Of a DNA stretch of 30,143 bases, positions 15,488 to 23,546 are shown piece after piece (positions within the stretch are counted from its first letter, which is position 1; every line of letters begins with the position of its first letter). The DNA comes from Bacillota bacterium (GTDB lineage Bacteria > Bacillota > Clostridia > Lachnospirales > Lachnospiraceae). A program made the translations under genes and the position numbers. A model generated the notes under the pieces. That model searched no databases and had not been told where the DNA came from. It was given only the letters and a program-made list of their open reading frames with translations. Location: the NCBI GenBank assembly GCA_023436065.1, contig JAEZKU010000003.1:1-30143 (forward strand), read 5' to 3'.

Positions 15488-16367
15488 CCGATTTGCTCCT
15501 TTTACTGAAATAATACATCATATCCTCAAGTGTCGCCTGCTGCCAAGCCACCTGATCCGTCAGATTAAGGTATGTTTTGACCTGTCCATAGCTCTCCGTC
15601 ATTGCTTCAAAGCCATGCTGATGTCTGCGTACAGCAATGAATAGCTCCTTAGGTATTCTATGCAGCAGTTCCTTCTCTCCTCTGATGATCAGATATCGCT
15701 CCAATAAAGCTTCCTTGTCCTGTGACAACACAACGCTTCCCTGATCTACCAGAGTGATATAGTCAGCAACCTTGTCTAAGTCACTTGTGATATGGGTTGA
15801 AAACAGAATCCCCATCTTCTCGTCGGAAATCAGCTCCTGCAACAGCTGCAGGAATTCTCTTCGAAAGATTGGATCAAGTCCATCCGTCGGTTCATCCATG
15901 ATCAGCAGCCTCGGATGATGGGACAGTGCGAATGCCAACTCAAAACGAGATTCCATTCCCTTCGACAGGGATAATAGAGTCTGTTCCGGTTTAAGCTGAA
16001 ATCTTCTTAGGTAAGAATGAAAAAGCTCCATCTCAAAGTCTTTATAATATTTACCGAATAATACGGCATTCTCAAGCAGGGTATACTTCTTCATAAAGGG
16101 ACAATGGTCTGCAACAAATCCAATGTTATTTTTCGCCTTAATCTCCTGTCTGCGGTTGTCATAGCCACAGACGGTTACTGTTCCTCCATCCCCTACGATC
16201 ACATTCTGGATCAGCTTCATAATTGTAGTTTTCCCGGCACCATTTCTTCCGATCAAGCCCATAATATACCCGGCGGGTACGGAAAAGTTGACATCCTTTA
16301 TCTCAAAATCCTTAAATTTCTTACGCAGTCCCTGCACGGTCAGAACCATATTCTCTGCTTCTCGCAT
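15480..16367 (-). CDS. ABC transporter ATPase (YtrB/BcrA-like)
   Basis: The 295-residue cytosolic ATPase is of exporter type. Walker A GRNGAGKTT, signature LSKGMESRFELAFALS, Walker B LLIMDEPTDGLDP and the switch His in FSTHITSDLDKVADYITLV are all present. The C-terminal 90 residues are variable, as in BcrA/YtrB proteins. The start at 16365-16367 has GAGGGGG 8 bases upstream and lies 3 bases past the GntR stop. It pairs with the permease downstream. Homologous operons in Bacillus respond to cell-wall-active peptides; the substrate here is not known. Confidence 0.92.
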   Translation of the reverse strand: MREAENMVLTVQGLRKKFKDFEIKDVNFSVPAGYIMGLIGRNGAGKTTIMKLIQNVIVGDGGTVTVCGYDNRRQEIKAKNNIGFVADHCPFMKKYTLLENAVLFGKYYKDFEMELFHSYLRRFQLKPEQTLLSLSKGMESRFELAFALSHHPRLLIMDEPTDGLDPIFRREFLQLLQELISDEKMGILFSTHITSDLDKVADYITLVDQGSVVLSQDKEALLERYLIIRGEKELLHRIPKELFIAVRRHQHGFEAMTESYGQVKTYLNLTDQVAWQQATLEDMMYYFSKRSKSDE

Positions 16368-16370
16368 GCT

Positions 16371-16748
16371 TTATTCCCCCTCTTCATAAAGCATATCAAT
16401 CATATCCTTAATATCCTTCGCTTCCAGACCTACCGCCCGACATTCCAGGATTAAGTCTGCCAGCTGCTGCTCCAGAAGTGCAATCTTCTTCTCCGACAGC
16501 ATACTGGTATTCTGTTCACTGACGTAGAAACCTTTTCCCGGAACCGAGTAGATCAGTCCCTCCTTTTCCAGCTCCTCATAGGCCCGCTTAGTAGTAATGA
16601 CACTTATCTGTAAATCCTTGGCGAGATTACGGATCGAAGGCAGCGGTTCATTAGGCAATAACTCTTTATTGATGATCGAAAGCTTAATCTGATTAATAAT
16701 CTGCTCATAAATCGGTACATTACTGGTACTTGAAAATACAATGTTCAA
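16371..16748 (-). CDS. GntR family regulator, YtrA subfamily
   Basis: The 125-residue regulator has an N-terminal winged helix of GntR type: IYEQIINQIKLSIINKELLP, then LPSIRNLAKDLQISVITTKR and AYEELEKEGLIYSVPGKGF. The short C-terminus (about 45 residues, two helices) marks the YtrA subfamily, whose members control adjacent ABC transporters. The start is a TTG at 16746-16748, decided by AAGGAGG 8 bases upstream; no ATG is available. Unusually it is the fourth gene of the operon. The palindrome at the operon promoter (19133-19182) is its likely operator, so the operon should be autoregulated. Confidence 0.9.
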   Translation of the reverse strand: MNIVFSSTSNVPIYEQIINQIKLSIINKELLPNEPLPSIRNLAKDLQISVITTKRAYEELEKEGLIYSVPGKGFYVSEQNTSMLSEKKIALLEQQLADLILECRAVGLEAKDIKDMIDMLYEEGE

Positions 16749-16767
16749 AGCTATTACCTCCTTCCTG

Positions 16768-17442
16768 TTACAGTATCTTCTGTTTCACCAACCCGGCCAT
16801 CATGGTTTCATAGTTAAAATTCCAAACCCTTAACCCCCGTAGCAACACACACCACATAGCTGCTACGCTTAAATAAGCTAAGGACGTAAAGGCTACACTC
16901 AACCAAACCTGTTCTATATTCAGAATAAATAATATAACATGGGTACATAACAGTATGGAACCTACGACAAACACCGTATAATATATCGGCTTATTCTTAA
17001 TTTTACTAATATTTGCTTTACTCGAAACTACTCTCGACATGATTGAGATCAGCATGATTATGATGAGATCCATCCCAAAAAATCGATGAGCTGCTCTCTG
17101 TAAGGTACACAGGTTCAGAAGTAGTTCTATCATATAGATACAGCTTCTCCATAAAGTAAGGATTACGGTCATGCCGATTGCCTCAGTGACCATATGAACG
17201 AAGCGAAGTCTCGCATTAGAGGGGAGTAAGCACAGCATTCTCCACTCCTTCGATTTGTTTGAAGCAGATTGTGAGTAATATAAGATCCAAAGTACATATG
17301 CGATATTATAACTGATAAGATAGTTTGTAGACTGATCCACTACAAGCAAATATAAGGTTATTAGAACGGGAATCAATATTCTCCAGCCCTTAAAATAAAT
17401 CATAAGCCTTTTTAAATACCCTTTTATTCCTGTATAAAGCAT
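16768..17442 (-). CDS. Membrane subunit of ABC exporter (second of pair)
   Basis: The 224-residue protein has about six hydrophobic segments. After a short amphipathic N-terminus (YLKRLMIYFKGWRILIPVLI) the layout parallels its upstream neighbour, with YFKGWRILI against MFRGWKLIF. The two are probably paralogous and form a heterodimeric membrane domain. The gene lies 19 bases before the GntR gene and 21 bases after its partner, so it is within one operon. No specific family could be assigned by eye; ABC-2-like permease is inferred from the position after an ATPase. Confidence 0.72.
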   Translation of the reverse strand: MLYTGIKGYLKRLMIYFKGWRILIPVLITLYLLVVDQSTNYLISYNIAYVLWILYYSQSASNKSKEWRMLCLLPSNARLRFVHMVTEAIGMTVILTLWRSCIYMIELLLNLCTLQRAAHRFFGMDLIIIMLISIMSRVVSSKANISKIKNKPIYYTVFVVGSILLCTHVILFILNIEQVWLSVAFTSLAYLSVAAMWCVLLRGLRVWNFNYETMMAGLVKQKIL

Positions 17443-17463
17443 CTCTTTCTCCTAACTTGATCA

Positions 17464-18144
17464 CTAAAATACTTTTTCGACCTTCCTGACATTCTCTTCA
17501 CTTATTTCCGTATACCGAAGGATCGACAATTGAAGCAGCAGGCTGCTCAATACCAGGAAATATGAAAGCATTGTTACGACCACCAGCCATATTCCCTGAA
17601 GTTTAACTTCCGGATATATGATATACCGTATTACTGCATTCACCATCGGAACTATTACCAAAAGAATTGCGTAAACATTTCTTCTTTTATATTTCTCATC
17701 TATGCTTTTATTCCTGCCTCTTCCCCAGTTATAATTGCTTCCTATATTAATTGAGCTGCAGCCAATAATCACCGGTATATAATAGCATAACATGACCAAT
17801 ATTTCCTGAGCAAAGTTGGAATCCTGATGCAGGGTAACCAAGAGGATCACTGCAAAATATAAAAGCACATGATAGAGGAGTATCCCTAAGCATTTTAGTA
17901 CTAAATATTTTTTTCTATCCCCTCTCTCCATTGGCAGAAGAAAATATAACTTATTAATTTTTGATTTCATCAAGGTTGTGCCTATGATCGAATATAACAT
18001 TAAGTTATATTCAATACTTCCTACATCATCCATCAAGTACATGATAATGATAAATCCCAGAAATGCTAAGGAAAAAATCAATTTCCAGCCACGGAACATG
18101 CTCCTGATATCCAAATACAGTTCTCGCAAAATAATCCTTGTCAT
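17464..18144 (-). CDS. Membrane subunit of ABC exporter (first of pair)
   Basis: The 226-residue integral membrane protein has about six hydrophobic segments and a basic central loop (NWGRGRNKSIDEKYKRRN). The frame is open 22 codons further upstream, to 18210. I prefer the ATG at 18142-18144 (MTRIILRELYLDIRSMFRGW) because GGGGGG lies 10 bases before it and because the N-terminus then aligns with its paralogue downstream. The longer version (start 10 bases past the ATPase stop) is possible but has only a weak binding site. It would form the membrane channel together with the next gene product. Confidence 0.72.
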   Translation of the reverse strand: MTRIILRELYLDIRSMFRGWKLIFSLAFLGFIIIMYLMDDVGSIEYNLMLYSIIGTTLMKSKINKLYFLLPMERGDRKKYLVLKCLGILLYHVLLYFAVILLVTLHQDSNFAQEILVMLCYYIPVIIGCSSINIGSNYNWGRGRNKSIDEKYKRRNVYAILLVIVPMVNAVIRYIIYPEVKLQGIWLVVVTMLSYFLVLSSLLLQLSILRYTEISEENVRKVEKVF

Positions 18145-18220
18145 ATTTTTCATGCCCCCCGTCATGATGTTGCTTTGCAGCAGATGCCGCAAGTCGGTAT
18201 CTCTTATCATCAGCTTATCT

Positions 18221-19069
18221 CTAGATACCGTTTAAAGTATAATACATGATATCCTCTATGGTTGGCTGTACTATCGTCAAATGATTGAAAGCCACAGTAT
18301 CCTCTCTTCTAACTAGTGCTTCCGCTGTCGTCTCGGTAATACGCTTTCCAACCATAAGCTTTGCTTCCAGTGCTGCAATATCCCTTGCAGAACCCCTCAC
18401 AAGACCATATTGCTCCATCAGCTCCTCCTTCGAGGAGGAAAATTGCTGCTTCCCATTATAGATAAAGGTAATGAAATCCGCGATCTTATCGAGCTCCTCA
18501 GTCAAATGGGTAGAATATATAATACTACGATCACCCTCGGATATGATATCACACATGATTTCTGTCAGTTCTCTTCGAAACACCGGATCCAGCCCGGAGG
18601 TCGGTTCATCAAACACCAGTAGTCTGGCATTATGGGACAAAGCAAAGGCCAACTGGAATTTCATCAGGTTTCCCTTCGACAGCTTCTTTAGGGGTTTCTT
18701 AATGTTTACTTCAAACTGTTTGCAGTATTTTTCAAAGGTCTTCTGATCCCATCGCGGATAATAGCCTCCGTACATCCTTGCATTATCCTTCGCTGAATAA
18801 TATTCAAGGAATGGATTCTCCTCCAGTACGAACCCAATCCGGACCTTAGCCTCCTTCTCTTGTTCCTTCATATTATATCCGAAGACCTGGATGGAACCCT
18901 CGTTTGGCTGATATAATCCAAGAAGGGTAAGCAACAATGTCGTCTTTCCTGCTCCGTTCGGCCCCACCAGTCCCATAATGTATCCCGGTTCCAGCTTCAT
19001 ATTGATACTACCCAATTCAAAGGCATCCAAGCGCTTATACATATTCGTAATCTCAAAAGCGTATTCCAT
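18221..19069 (-). CDS. ABC transporter ATPase, first gene of the exporter operon
   Basis: The 282-residue ATPase has Walker A GPNGAGKTTLL, signature LSKGNLMKFQLAFALS, Walker B LLVFDEPTSGLDP and switch STHLTEELDKIADFITFI. It is close in layout to the second ATPase of the operon, probably by duplication. The ATG at 19067-19069 is preferred over the one at 19081, because GGAGG overlaps the earlier ATG and sits 5 bases before the later one. It is transcribed from the promoter at 19167-19195 inside a long palindrome. Confidence 0.92.
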   Translation of the reverse strand: MEYAFEITNMYKRLDAFELGSINMKLEPGYIMGLVGPNGAGKTTLLLTLLGLYQPNEGSIQVFGYNMKEQEKEAKVRIGFVLEENPFLEYYSAKDNARMYGGYYPRWDQKTFEKYCKQFEVNIKKPLKKLSKGNLMKFQLAFALSHNARLLVFDEPTSGLDPVFRRELTEIMCDIISEGDRSIIYSTHLTEELDKIADFITFIYNGKQQFSSSKEELMEQYGLVRGSARDIAALEAKLMVGKRITETTAEALVRREDTVAFNHLTIVQPTIEDIMYYTLNGI

Positions 19070-19132
19070 ATGATCCTCCATTGAATAGACAATAGCAAGA
19101 ATGCTTTATTCACCTTCTATTGTCATAAATAA

Positions 19133-19195
19133 AATCTGTGCATATACTGTATATATCATTATATACAGTATATGCACAGATTATCAATTTGTCAA
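19133..19195 (-). promoter_or_regulatory. Consensus promoter embedded in a 50-bp operator palindrome
   Basis: Minus strand: TTGACA (19190-19195), 17 bases, TATACT (19167-19172), a near-perfect sigma-A promoter. A perfect inverted repeat with 23-bp arms and a 4-base centre TCAT (19133-19182) covers the -10 element and the start site. Palindromes of this kind are bound by YtrA-type GntR repressors, one of which is encoded by the operon's fourth gene. Confidence 0.85.
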
Positions 19196-19243
19196 TAGTA
19201 TTTTTAATACCTTTTTTATACCGATAAGCCAGTTGAGTAAAAT

Positions 19244-19321
19244 GCCGTATTTCAAGGGATTACAGGAGACTTAAAAACCTCACAAGACAAAGGTCCTGTG
19301 AGGGTCTGAATATTATTTATA
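19244..19321. repeat. 78-bp dispersed repeat, copy A (contains minus-strand terminator hairpin)
   Basis: It matches 27336-27413 at 73 of 78 positions without gaps. The hairpin is CCTCACAGGAC/GTCCTGTGAGG in copy B; copy A has one A-C mismatch. On the minus strand TTTTTA follows the stem, as in an intrinsic terminator. Here it sits between two divergent genes, so it has no upstream minus-strand gene to terminate. With the promoter/palindrome it accounts for most of the gap 19070-19418. Confidence 0.85.
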
Positions 19322-19418
19322 ATAATGCAGCTTTATGAAAATGTGCTTATATATAACATATCATAACATAACATAGAATAGTTCATATAATAGTATAAAT
19401 GCACATTAGGGGTTTCGT

Positions 19419-20458
19419 ATGGAGATATATCTGGTACAGGAGGGCGACACGATTGAATCCATTGCCCTTAAATTCGGAATTTCAGCAGAACGATTAATTA
19501 TGGAAAACGGAATTAGTAGACAATATGCTCTTGTCATAGGTCAGGCTCTCGTCATCACGCATCCTACCCAGACTTATACCGTAGAGGAAGGGGATACCCT
19601 GGAAGGAATAGCGAATTATTTCCAGGTAACTGTTCTGCAGCTGTTGAGAAACAATCCCACTCTTGCAGGAAGAGAATATCTCCATCCGGGGGAAACATTG
19701 GTTATAAGCTATGATAATAACCTGGGATATCTACTGATTGCCGGATATACATATCCCTATATCAGTAAACAAACCTTGGCAATGACGTTACCAGGCCTGA
19801 CTTACCTTCCTATCATTAATTACCGTTTAGGCCGCTATGGTGAGTTAATTGGAGATGATGATGATATTCCCGTGATTGAGACAGCGAAGGCATATGGGGT
19901 AGCACCTATTCTGGTAGTAACCGCATTTTCGGAAACCGGAGAGATCGATGCGAATGTCGTATTTGGATTTCTGAACGATGCACAGGCACAAGACACCTTA
20001 ATCGAAACTCTTCTCAATACAGTAGAAGCTAAGGGCTATAACGGAATTAATCTGGCTTTTCAACTTATTACTGCCTCCAATCAGTCGCTTTTTCTGAACT
20101 TTTTAACTAAGGCTACTAACAGCTTTCACCAGGCAGGTTACTTAGTATTTCTAACATTCAATCCGGGGTTAAGCTATAATGGAATCGAAGTCACCTTCGA
20201 GCAGATTAATTATAGTGACTTTGGTAGAATTGCTGATGGAATACTTTTCTTATCCTATAACTGGGGTACTACATTAACACCTCCTACTCAATTATCTATT
20301 GTAACGACAAGCTCCTTATTGGATTATATAGTATAGACTCCGCCTTAAAAATACTCCAGAGTTATGGGATTGAGGGGATTGGTTTATGGAATATCATGAA
20401 CTATTTCCACCCATTATGGCTGGTGATCAATACACAGTATGAGATCAGGAAGACCTGA
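19419..20458 (+). pseudogene. Paralogue of the LysM/GH18-like protein, broken by an internal deletion
   Basis: An open frame of 305 codons (19419-20336) closely parallels the protein at 13508: two LysM domains (YLVQEGDTIESIALKFGIS; YTVEEGDTLEGIANYFQVT), then the GH18-like barrel with NLAFQL in place of the catalytic motif. After LLDYIV the frame stops at TAG 20334-20336. From 20336 the missing C-terminus resumes in another frame (DSALKILQSYGIEG, then INTQYEIRKT, stop TGA 20456-20458). Against the intact copy, about 81 residues between LEYI and DSSIKILRSYG are gone. A single deletion of about 240 bases, not a multiple of three, explains this. The truncated 305-residue product may still be made; AGGGG precedes the ATG. 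Confidence 0.9.
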
Positions 20459-20529
20459 TACGATACTTATCGTATCACATACCCGTTTGAATTTCAGACG
20501 AAGACTAGTTAATAGCTGGGAAGAAATTC

Positions 20530-20566
20530 AAAGACTCCTCGGAAGTAAACTTCCCGGAGTCTTTTT
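20530..20566. terminator. Bidirectional terminator hairpin, repeat copy T1
   Basis: Sits between the convergent LysM pseudogene and the OppF gene. GACTCC...GGAAG-taaa-CTTCC...GGAGTC with A-run before and T-run after serves both strands. It is nearly identical to copies at 29080-29119 and 29288-29327. Confidence 0.9.
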
Positions 20567-20601
20567 GGGATACGCCAATGACGCTGATGTCTATATGCGA
20601 C

Positions 20602-21597
20602 TCATGTTGAGAAATGGAAGCATCTGATAAATTGTCCATCGCTAACTTCTCTTACCTCTGGCAATTCCTTCGAACATCTCTCTTCGGCGACAGGACAACG
20701 GCTTTTAAAAGGGCATCCTTTGCTTTCCGGTGTCCAAAAAGTAACTTCTGATTCTTTATCCTTTAATACCGGCAGTTCTACGACTCCTTCTCTTTCCGGA
20801 TCCGGAGCGGCAGTAACTAAAAGCTTTGTATATGGATGTGCAGGATGAACAATAACCTTATCGACATCACCCCATTCAACCATATGACCGGCATACAAGA
20901 CAATAATTCGATCAGCAAAGTACCGTGCAGTAGCTATATCATGCGTAATATAAATAAAGGATTTGTTATTTTCCTTTTTCAATTTGTTCATAAGGTTTAG
21001 AATCCCCAACCGAATTGATACGTCCAGCATTGATGTTGGCTCATCCGCAAAGATAACCTCTGCACCTACAGCCAATATTCTTGCTAAATATGCTCTTTGT
21101 CTTTGCCCACCGGACAGCTGATGAGGATTTTTGCTACCCTGTTCTTCCGGAGGAACCAGCCCTACCAAAGTCAAATACTCATCCATTTTCTTCTTCATGG
21201 TTAATTTGTCTGAAGGATGATATAGTTTCAATGGTCTCTCCAAATGATAATAGATATTATGTAATGGATTTAGTGAGGAAAAAGGGTCTTGGAAAATCAT
21301 CTGCACTTTTTGACGATAGCTTTTTAATTTCTGAGCCTTCAATTTATGAATGTCTTTATTTTCAAAAGTCATAGTTCCCGACGTTGGATTGTAAAACTTC
21401 ATAGCCACCCTGCATATCGTAGATTTTCCACAGCCTGATTCACCAACAATCGCTAACGCTTCCCCTTTATATAAATCAAAAGTGATATCGTTCAAAGCAC
21501 GCAGGGTTCTCTTCTTTGACAGGACTGACTTTCCACCGATTTTAAAATCCATCACAACATGATTGACACTTAATATTGCTTGCTTTGCTTCTTTCAT
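20602..21597 (-). CDS. Oligopeptide/dipeptide-type ABC importer ATPase (OppF/DppF-like)
   Basis: The 331-residue ATPase is of the Opp/Dpp family. Walker A GESGCGKST, Q-loop IFQDPFSSLNPLHNIYYHLE, signature LSGGQRQRAYLARIL, Walker B VIFADEPTSMLDVS and switch THDIATARYFADRI are present. The C-terminal oligopeptide-transporter extension carries the Cys cluster (GCPFKSRCPVAEERC) that binds 4Fe-4S in related proteins. ATGA overlaps the stop of the OppD gene, so the two are translated together as the ATPase heterodimer. It is the last gene of the importer operon. Confidence 0.93.
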   Translation of the reverse strand: MKEAKQAILSVNHVVMDFKIGGKSVLSKKRTLRALNDITFDLYKGEALAIVGESGCGKSTICRVAMKFYNPTSGTMTFENKDIHKLKAQKLKSYRQKVQMIFQDPFSSLNPLHNIYYHLERPLKLYHPSDKLTMKKKMDEYLTLVGLVPPEEQGSKNPHQLSGGQRQRAYLARILAVGAEVIFADEPTSMLDVSIRLGILNLMNKLKKENNKSFIYITHDIATARYFADRIIVLYAGHMVEWGDVDKVIVHPAHPYTKLLVTAAPDPEREGVVELPVLKDKESEVTFWTPESKGCPFKSRCPVAEERCSKELPEVREVSDGQFIRCFHFST

Positions 21598-22571
21598 TTT
21601 ACACCTCCAACCTCTAATGGATTATGGCAATAAAAGAACCCCTCCTTCGTGGTTCTAATCTCCGGCTCTTTCGTAAAGCAGTCATCACATGCTCTAAAGC
21701 AACGGGCTTGAAACCTGCAACCCGTAGGAATGGCATTCAGATCCAATGGAGTTCCGGGTATTCCTTCCATATATTTAACTTCTCCCTTTAAAGAAGGAAA
21801 TGAGTTTTTTAAGCCGTAGGTATAGGGATGTCTTGGATTATGTAGAAGCTTCTCTGCAGAAGCCTGTTCTACGATCTTCCCGGCGTACATAATCCCTATT
21901 GTGTCGCAAAATTCCATCATCAAACTGATATCATGTGTAATAAATAGAATGGAGAATTTTAATTCCTTTTTCAGGTCGTAAATACACTGTAAAATATCCC
22001 TTTGTACTACAGTGTCAAGCGCAGTAGTAGGTTCGTCCAGGATAAGAAGCTTTGGTCGAAGTGCAAGTGCCATAGCGATCACTGCTCTCTGACGCATACC
22101 ACCTGAATACTGATGAGGATAATCCTTTAACCTTTCCGCCGGGATTCCGACAAAGGATAACAGCTCTTCAGCCATTTTTCTGGCAACCTTTTTGTCATTG
22201 GTAATTCCGTGATACTTAAATATTTCAAAAAATTGTTTTTCCATTGTTACTACGGGATTCAGACAGTTCATGGCCGATTGAAATACCATGGATATCTCAC
22301 TCCAGCGCAATTGCTGAACCTTATCTTCTGTCATAGGTACGATATCATTTCCTCCAACAATAATTTGCCCATCTGATATTAACGCAGGCGGCCTGTGTAA
22401 TCTCATAAGCGAGAAAGCAATTGTACTCTTTCCGCAGCCGGATTCCCCCGCTAATCCAAAGCTTTGACCCTCTTTTATAGAAAAGCTGACATTGTCTACA
22501 GCTCTGACATGTCCCCCTTTTGCAGTCACATAATCAACACTAAGCCCTTTTACCGTTAATAGGTCACCCAT
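21594..22571 (-). CDS. Oligopeptide/dipeptide-type ABC importer ATPase (OppD/DppD-like)
   Basis: The product has 325 residues. Walker A GESGCGKSTIAFSLM, Q-loop MVFQSAMNCLNPVVTM, signature YSGGMRQRAVIAMALA, Walker B LLILDEPTTALDTVVQRDIL and switch THDISLMMEFCDTIG identify the OppD branch. The C-terminal Cys-rich extension (GCRFQARCFRACDDC) and GIPGTPLDLNAIP motif are normal for the family. GGAGG lies 9 bases before the ATG; the gene follows OppC by 16 bases. Confidence 0.93.
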   Translation of the reverse strand: MGDLLTVKGLSVDYVTAKGGHVRAVDNVSFSIKEGQSFGLAGESGCGKSTIAFSLMRLHRPPALISDGQIIVGGNDIVPMTEDKVQQLRWSEISMVFQSAMNCLNPVVTMEKQFFEIFKYHGITNDKKVARKMAEELLSFVGIPAERLKDYPHQYSGGMRQRAVIAMALALRPKLLILDEPTTALDTVVQRDILQCIYDLKKELKFSILFITHDISLMMEFCDTIGIMYAGKIVEQASAEKLLHNPRHPYTYGLKNSFPSLKGEVKYMEGIPGTPLDLNAIPTGCRFQARCFRACDDCFTKEPEIRTTKEGFFYCHNPLEVGGVK

Positions 22572-22587
22572 CTTCAGTTCCTCCTTC

Positions 22588-23523
22588 CTATTTGATGCTG
22601 TTCAAACTTATTTTTTTCATATTCTTTTCCTGTATTTTTTTCACTTTATAATAGGCCCTCATAATTCTCTGCGCTTTCAATTTAGGATTCGATACTTCAT
22701 CGATGGAGAAGTTGATTAAGGTAAGTCCTACACCAAATAATACTATTCCGGAAATCGGGCCCAGCAATTCCCACCATGCGCCGCTGGTCAGGGCTCCGGA
22801 TTTATTTGCATTAAAGAGCATGATTCCCCAGGTACACGAAAGTGGGTCACCGAAGCCAATGAACTCAAGAGTAGCACTAGCCATAATCGCATAAATGAGT
22901 GTGCTGACAAAGGCGGAGCTGATGATAGAGAGCATATTTGGCATAATCTCGATAAAAAGGATCCTAAGCTTTGATTCTCCCAATGTTTCAGCAGAGTAAA
23001 CGAATTCTCTGTTCCTCAAGCTCATAGTCTGGGCACGAAGTACACGCGCATTCCAGGGCCAGGACGTTAACCCGATAATAACACTAATGAGGAATGGTGA
23101 TACCCCATCTAGCAGTGCTGCAACAATAAGCAGCAGGACTATATTGGGGATGACCATAATCATATTAATAAATGTTGTTATTACGTTATCATACCATCCT
23201 CCAAAATAGCCCGAGCTGATTCCAAAAATGATTCCCAAAAACACCGTAAGAACTCCTGCAAATATACCTACCAGGATTGATATACGGCCTCCATACAGGG
23301 TTTGAGCGAATACATCGTTACCCAATTGAGTCGTACCCAAGATATGCGTTTGAGAAGGCAAACTGTGATATTCGTCAGCAAACCGATGGGTCGGATCAAT
23401 ATTCGTAAACAAATTTGCCCCAATAGTAAGGAGAAGGATGACAAGAACCAGAATAGCTCCAATACTTGTTTTGGGACTATTTCTGAAAAATCGCATTATA
23501 TTACTATTCCATATTTTTTTCAT
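22588..23523 (-). CDS. Opp/Dpp-type ABC importer permease (OppC/DppC-like)
   Basis: The 311-residue membrane protein begins with a cytosolic N-terminus, one transmembrane segment (about 20-42) and the OppC_N region GTTQLGNDVFAQTLYGGRIS. A permease core of about five segments follows, with the coupling motif around AETLGESKLRILFIEIMPNM (EAA loop). The order OppB-OppC-OppD-OppF is standard. AAGGAG lies 11 bases upstream of the ATG. Confidence 0.93.
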   Translation of the reverse strand: MKKIWNSNIMRFFRNSPKTSIGAILVLVILLLTIGANLFTNIDPTHRFADEYHSLPSQTHILGTTQLGNDVFAQTLYGGRISILVGIFAGVLTVFLGIIFGISSGYFGGWYDNVITTFINMIMVIPNIVLLLIVAALLDGVSPFLISVIIGLTSWPWNARVLRAQTMSLRNREFVYSAETLGESKLRILFIEIMPNMLSIISSAFVSTLIYAIMASATLEFIGFGDPLSCTWGIMLFNANKSGALTSGAWWELLGPISGIVLFGVGLTLINFSIDEVSNPKLKAQRIMRAYYKVKKIQEKNMKKISLNSIK

Positions 23524-23546
23524 ATACTCACTGTCTCCTTTTTCAA

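Noticed and set aside
20439..20627. 62-codon plus-strand frame spanning terminator T1
   Set aside because: Begins in the pseudogene tail in a wrong frame and reads through the hairpin; no binding site.
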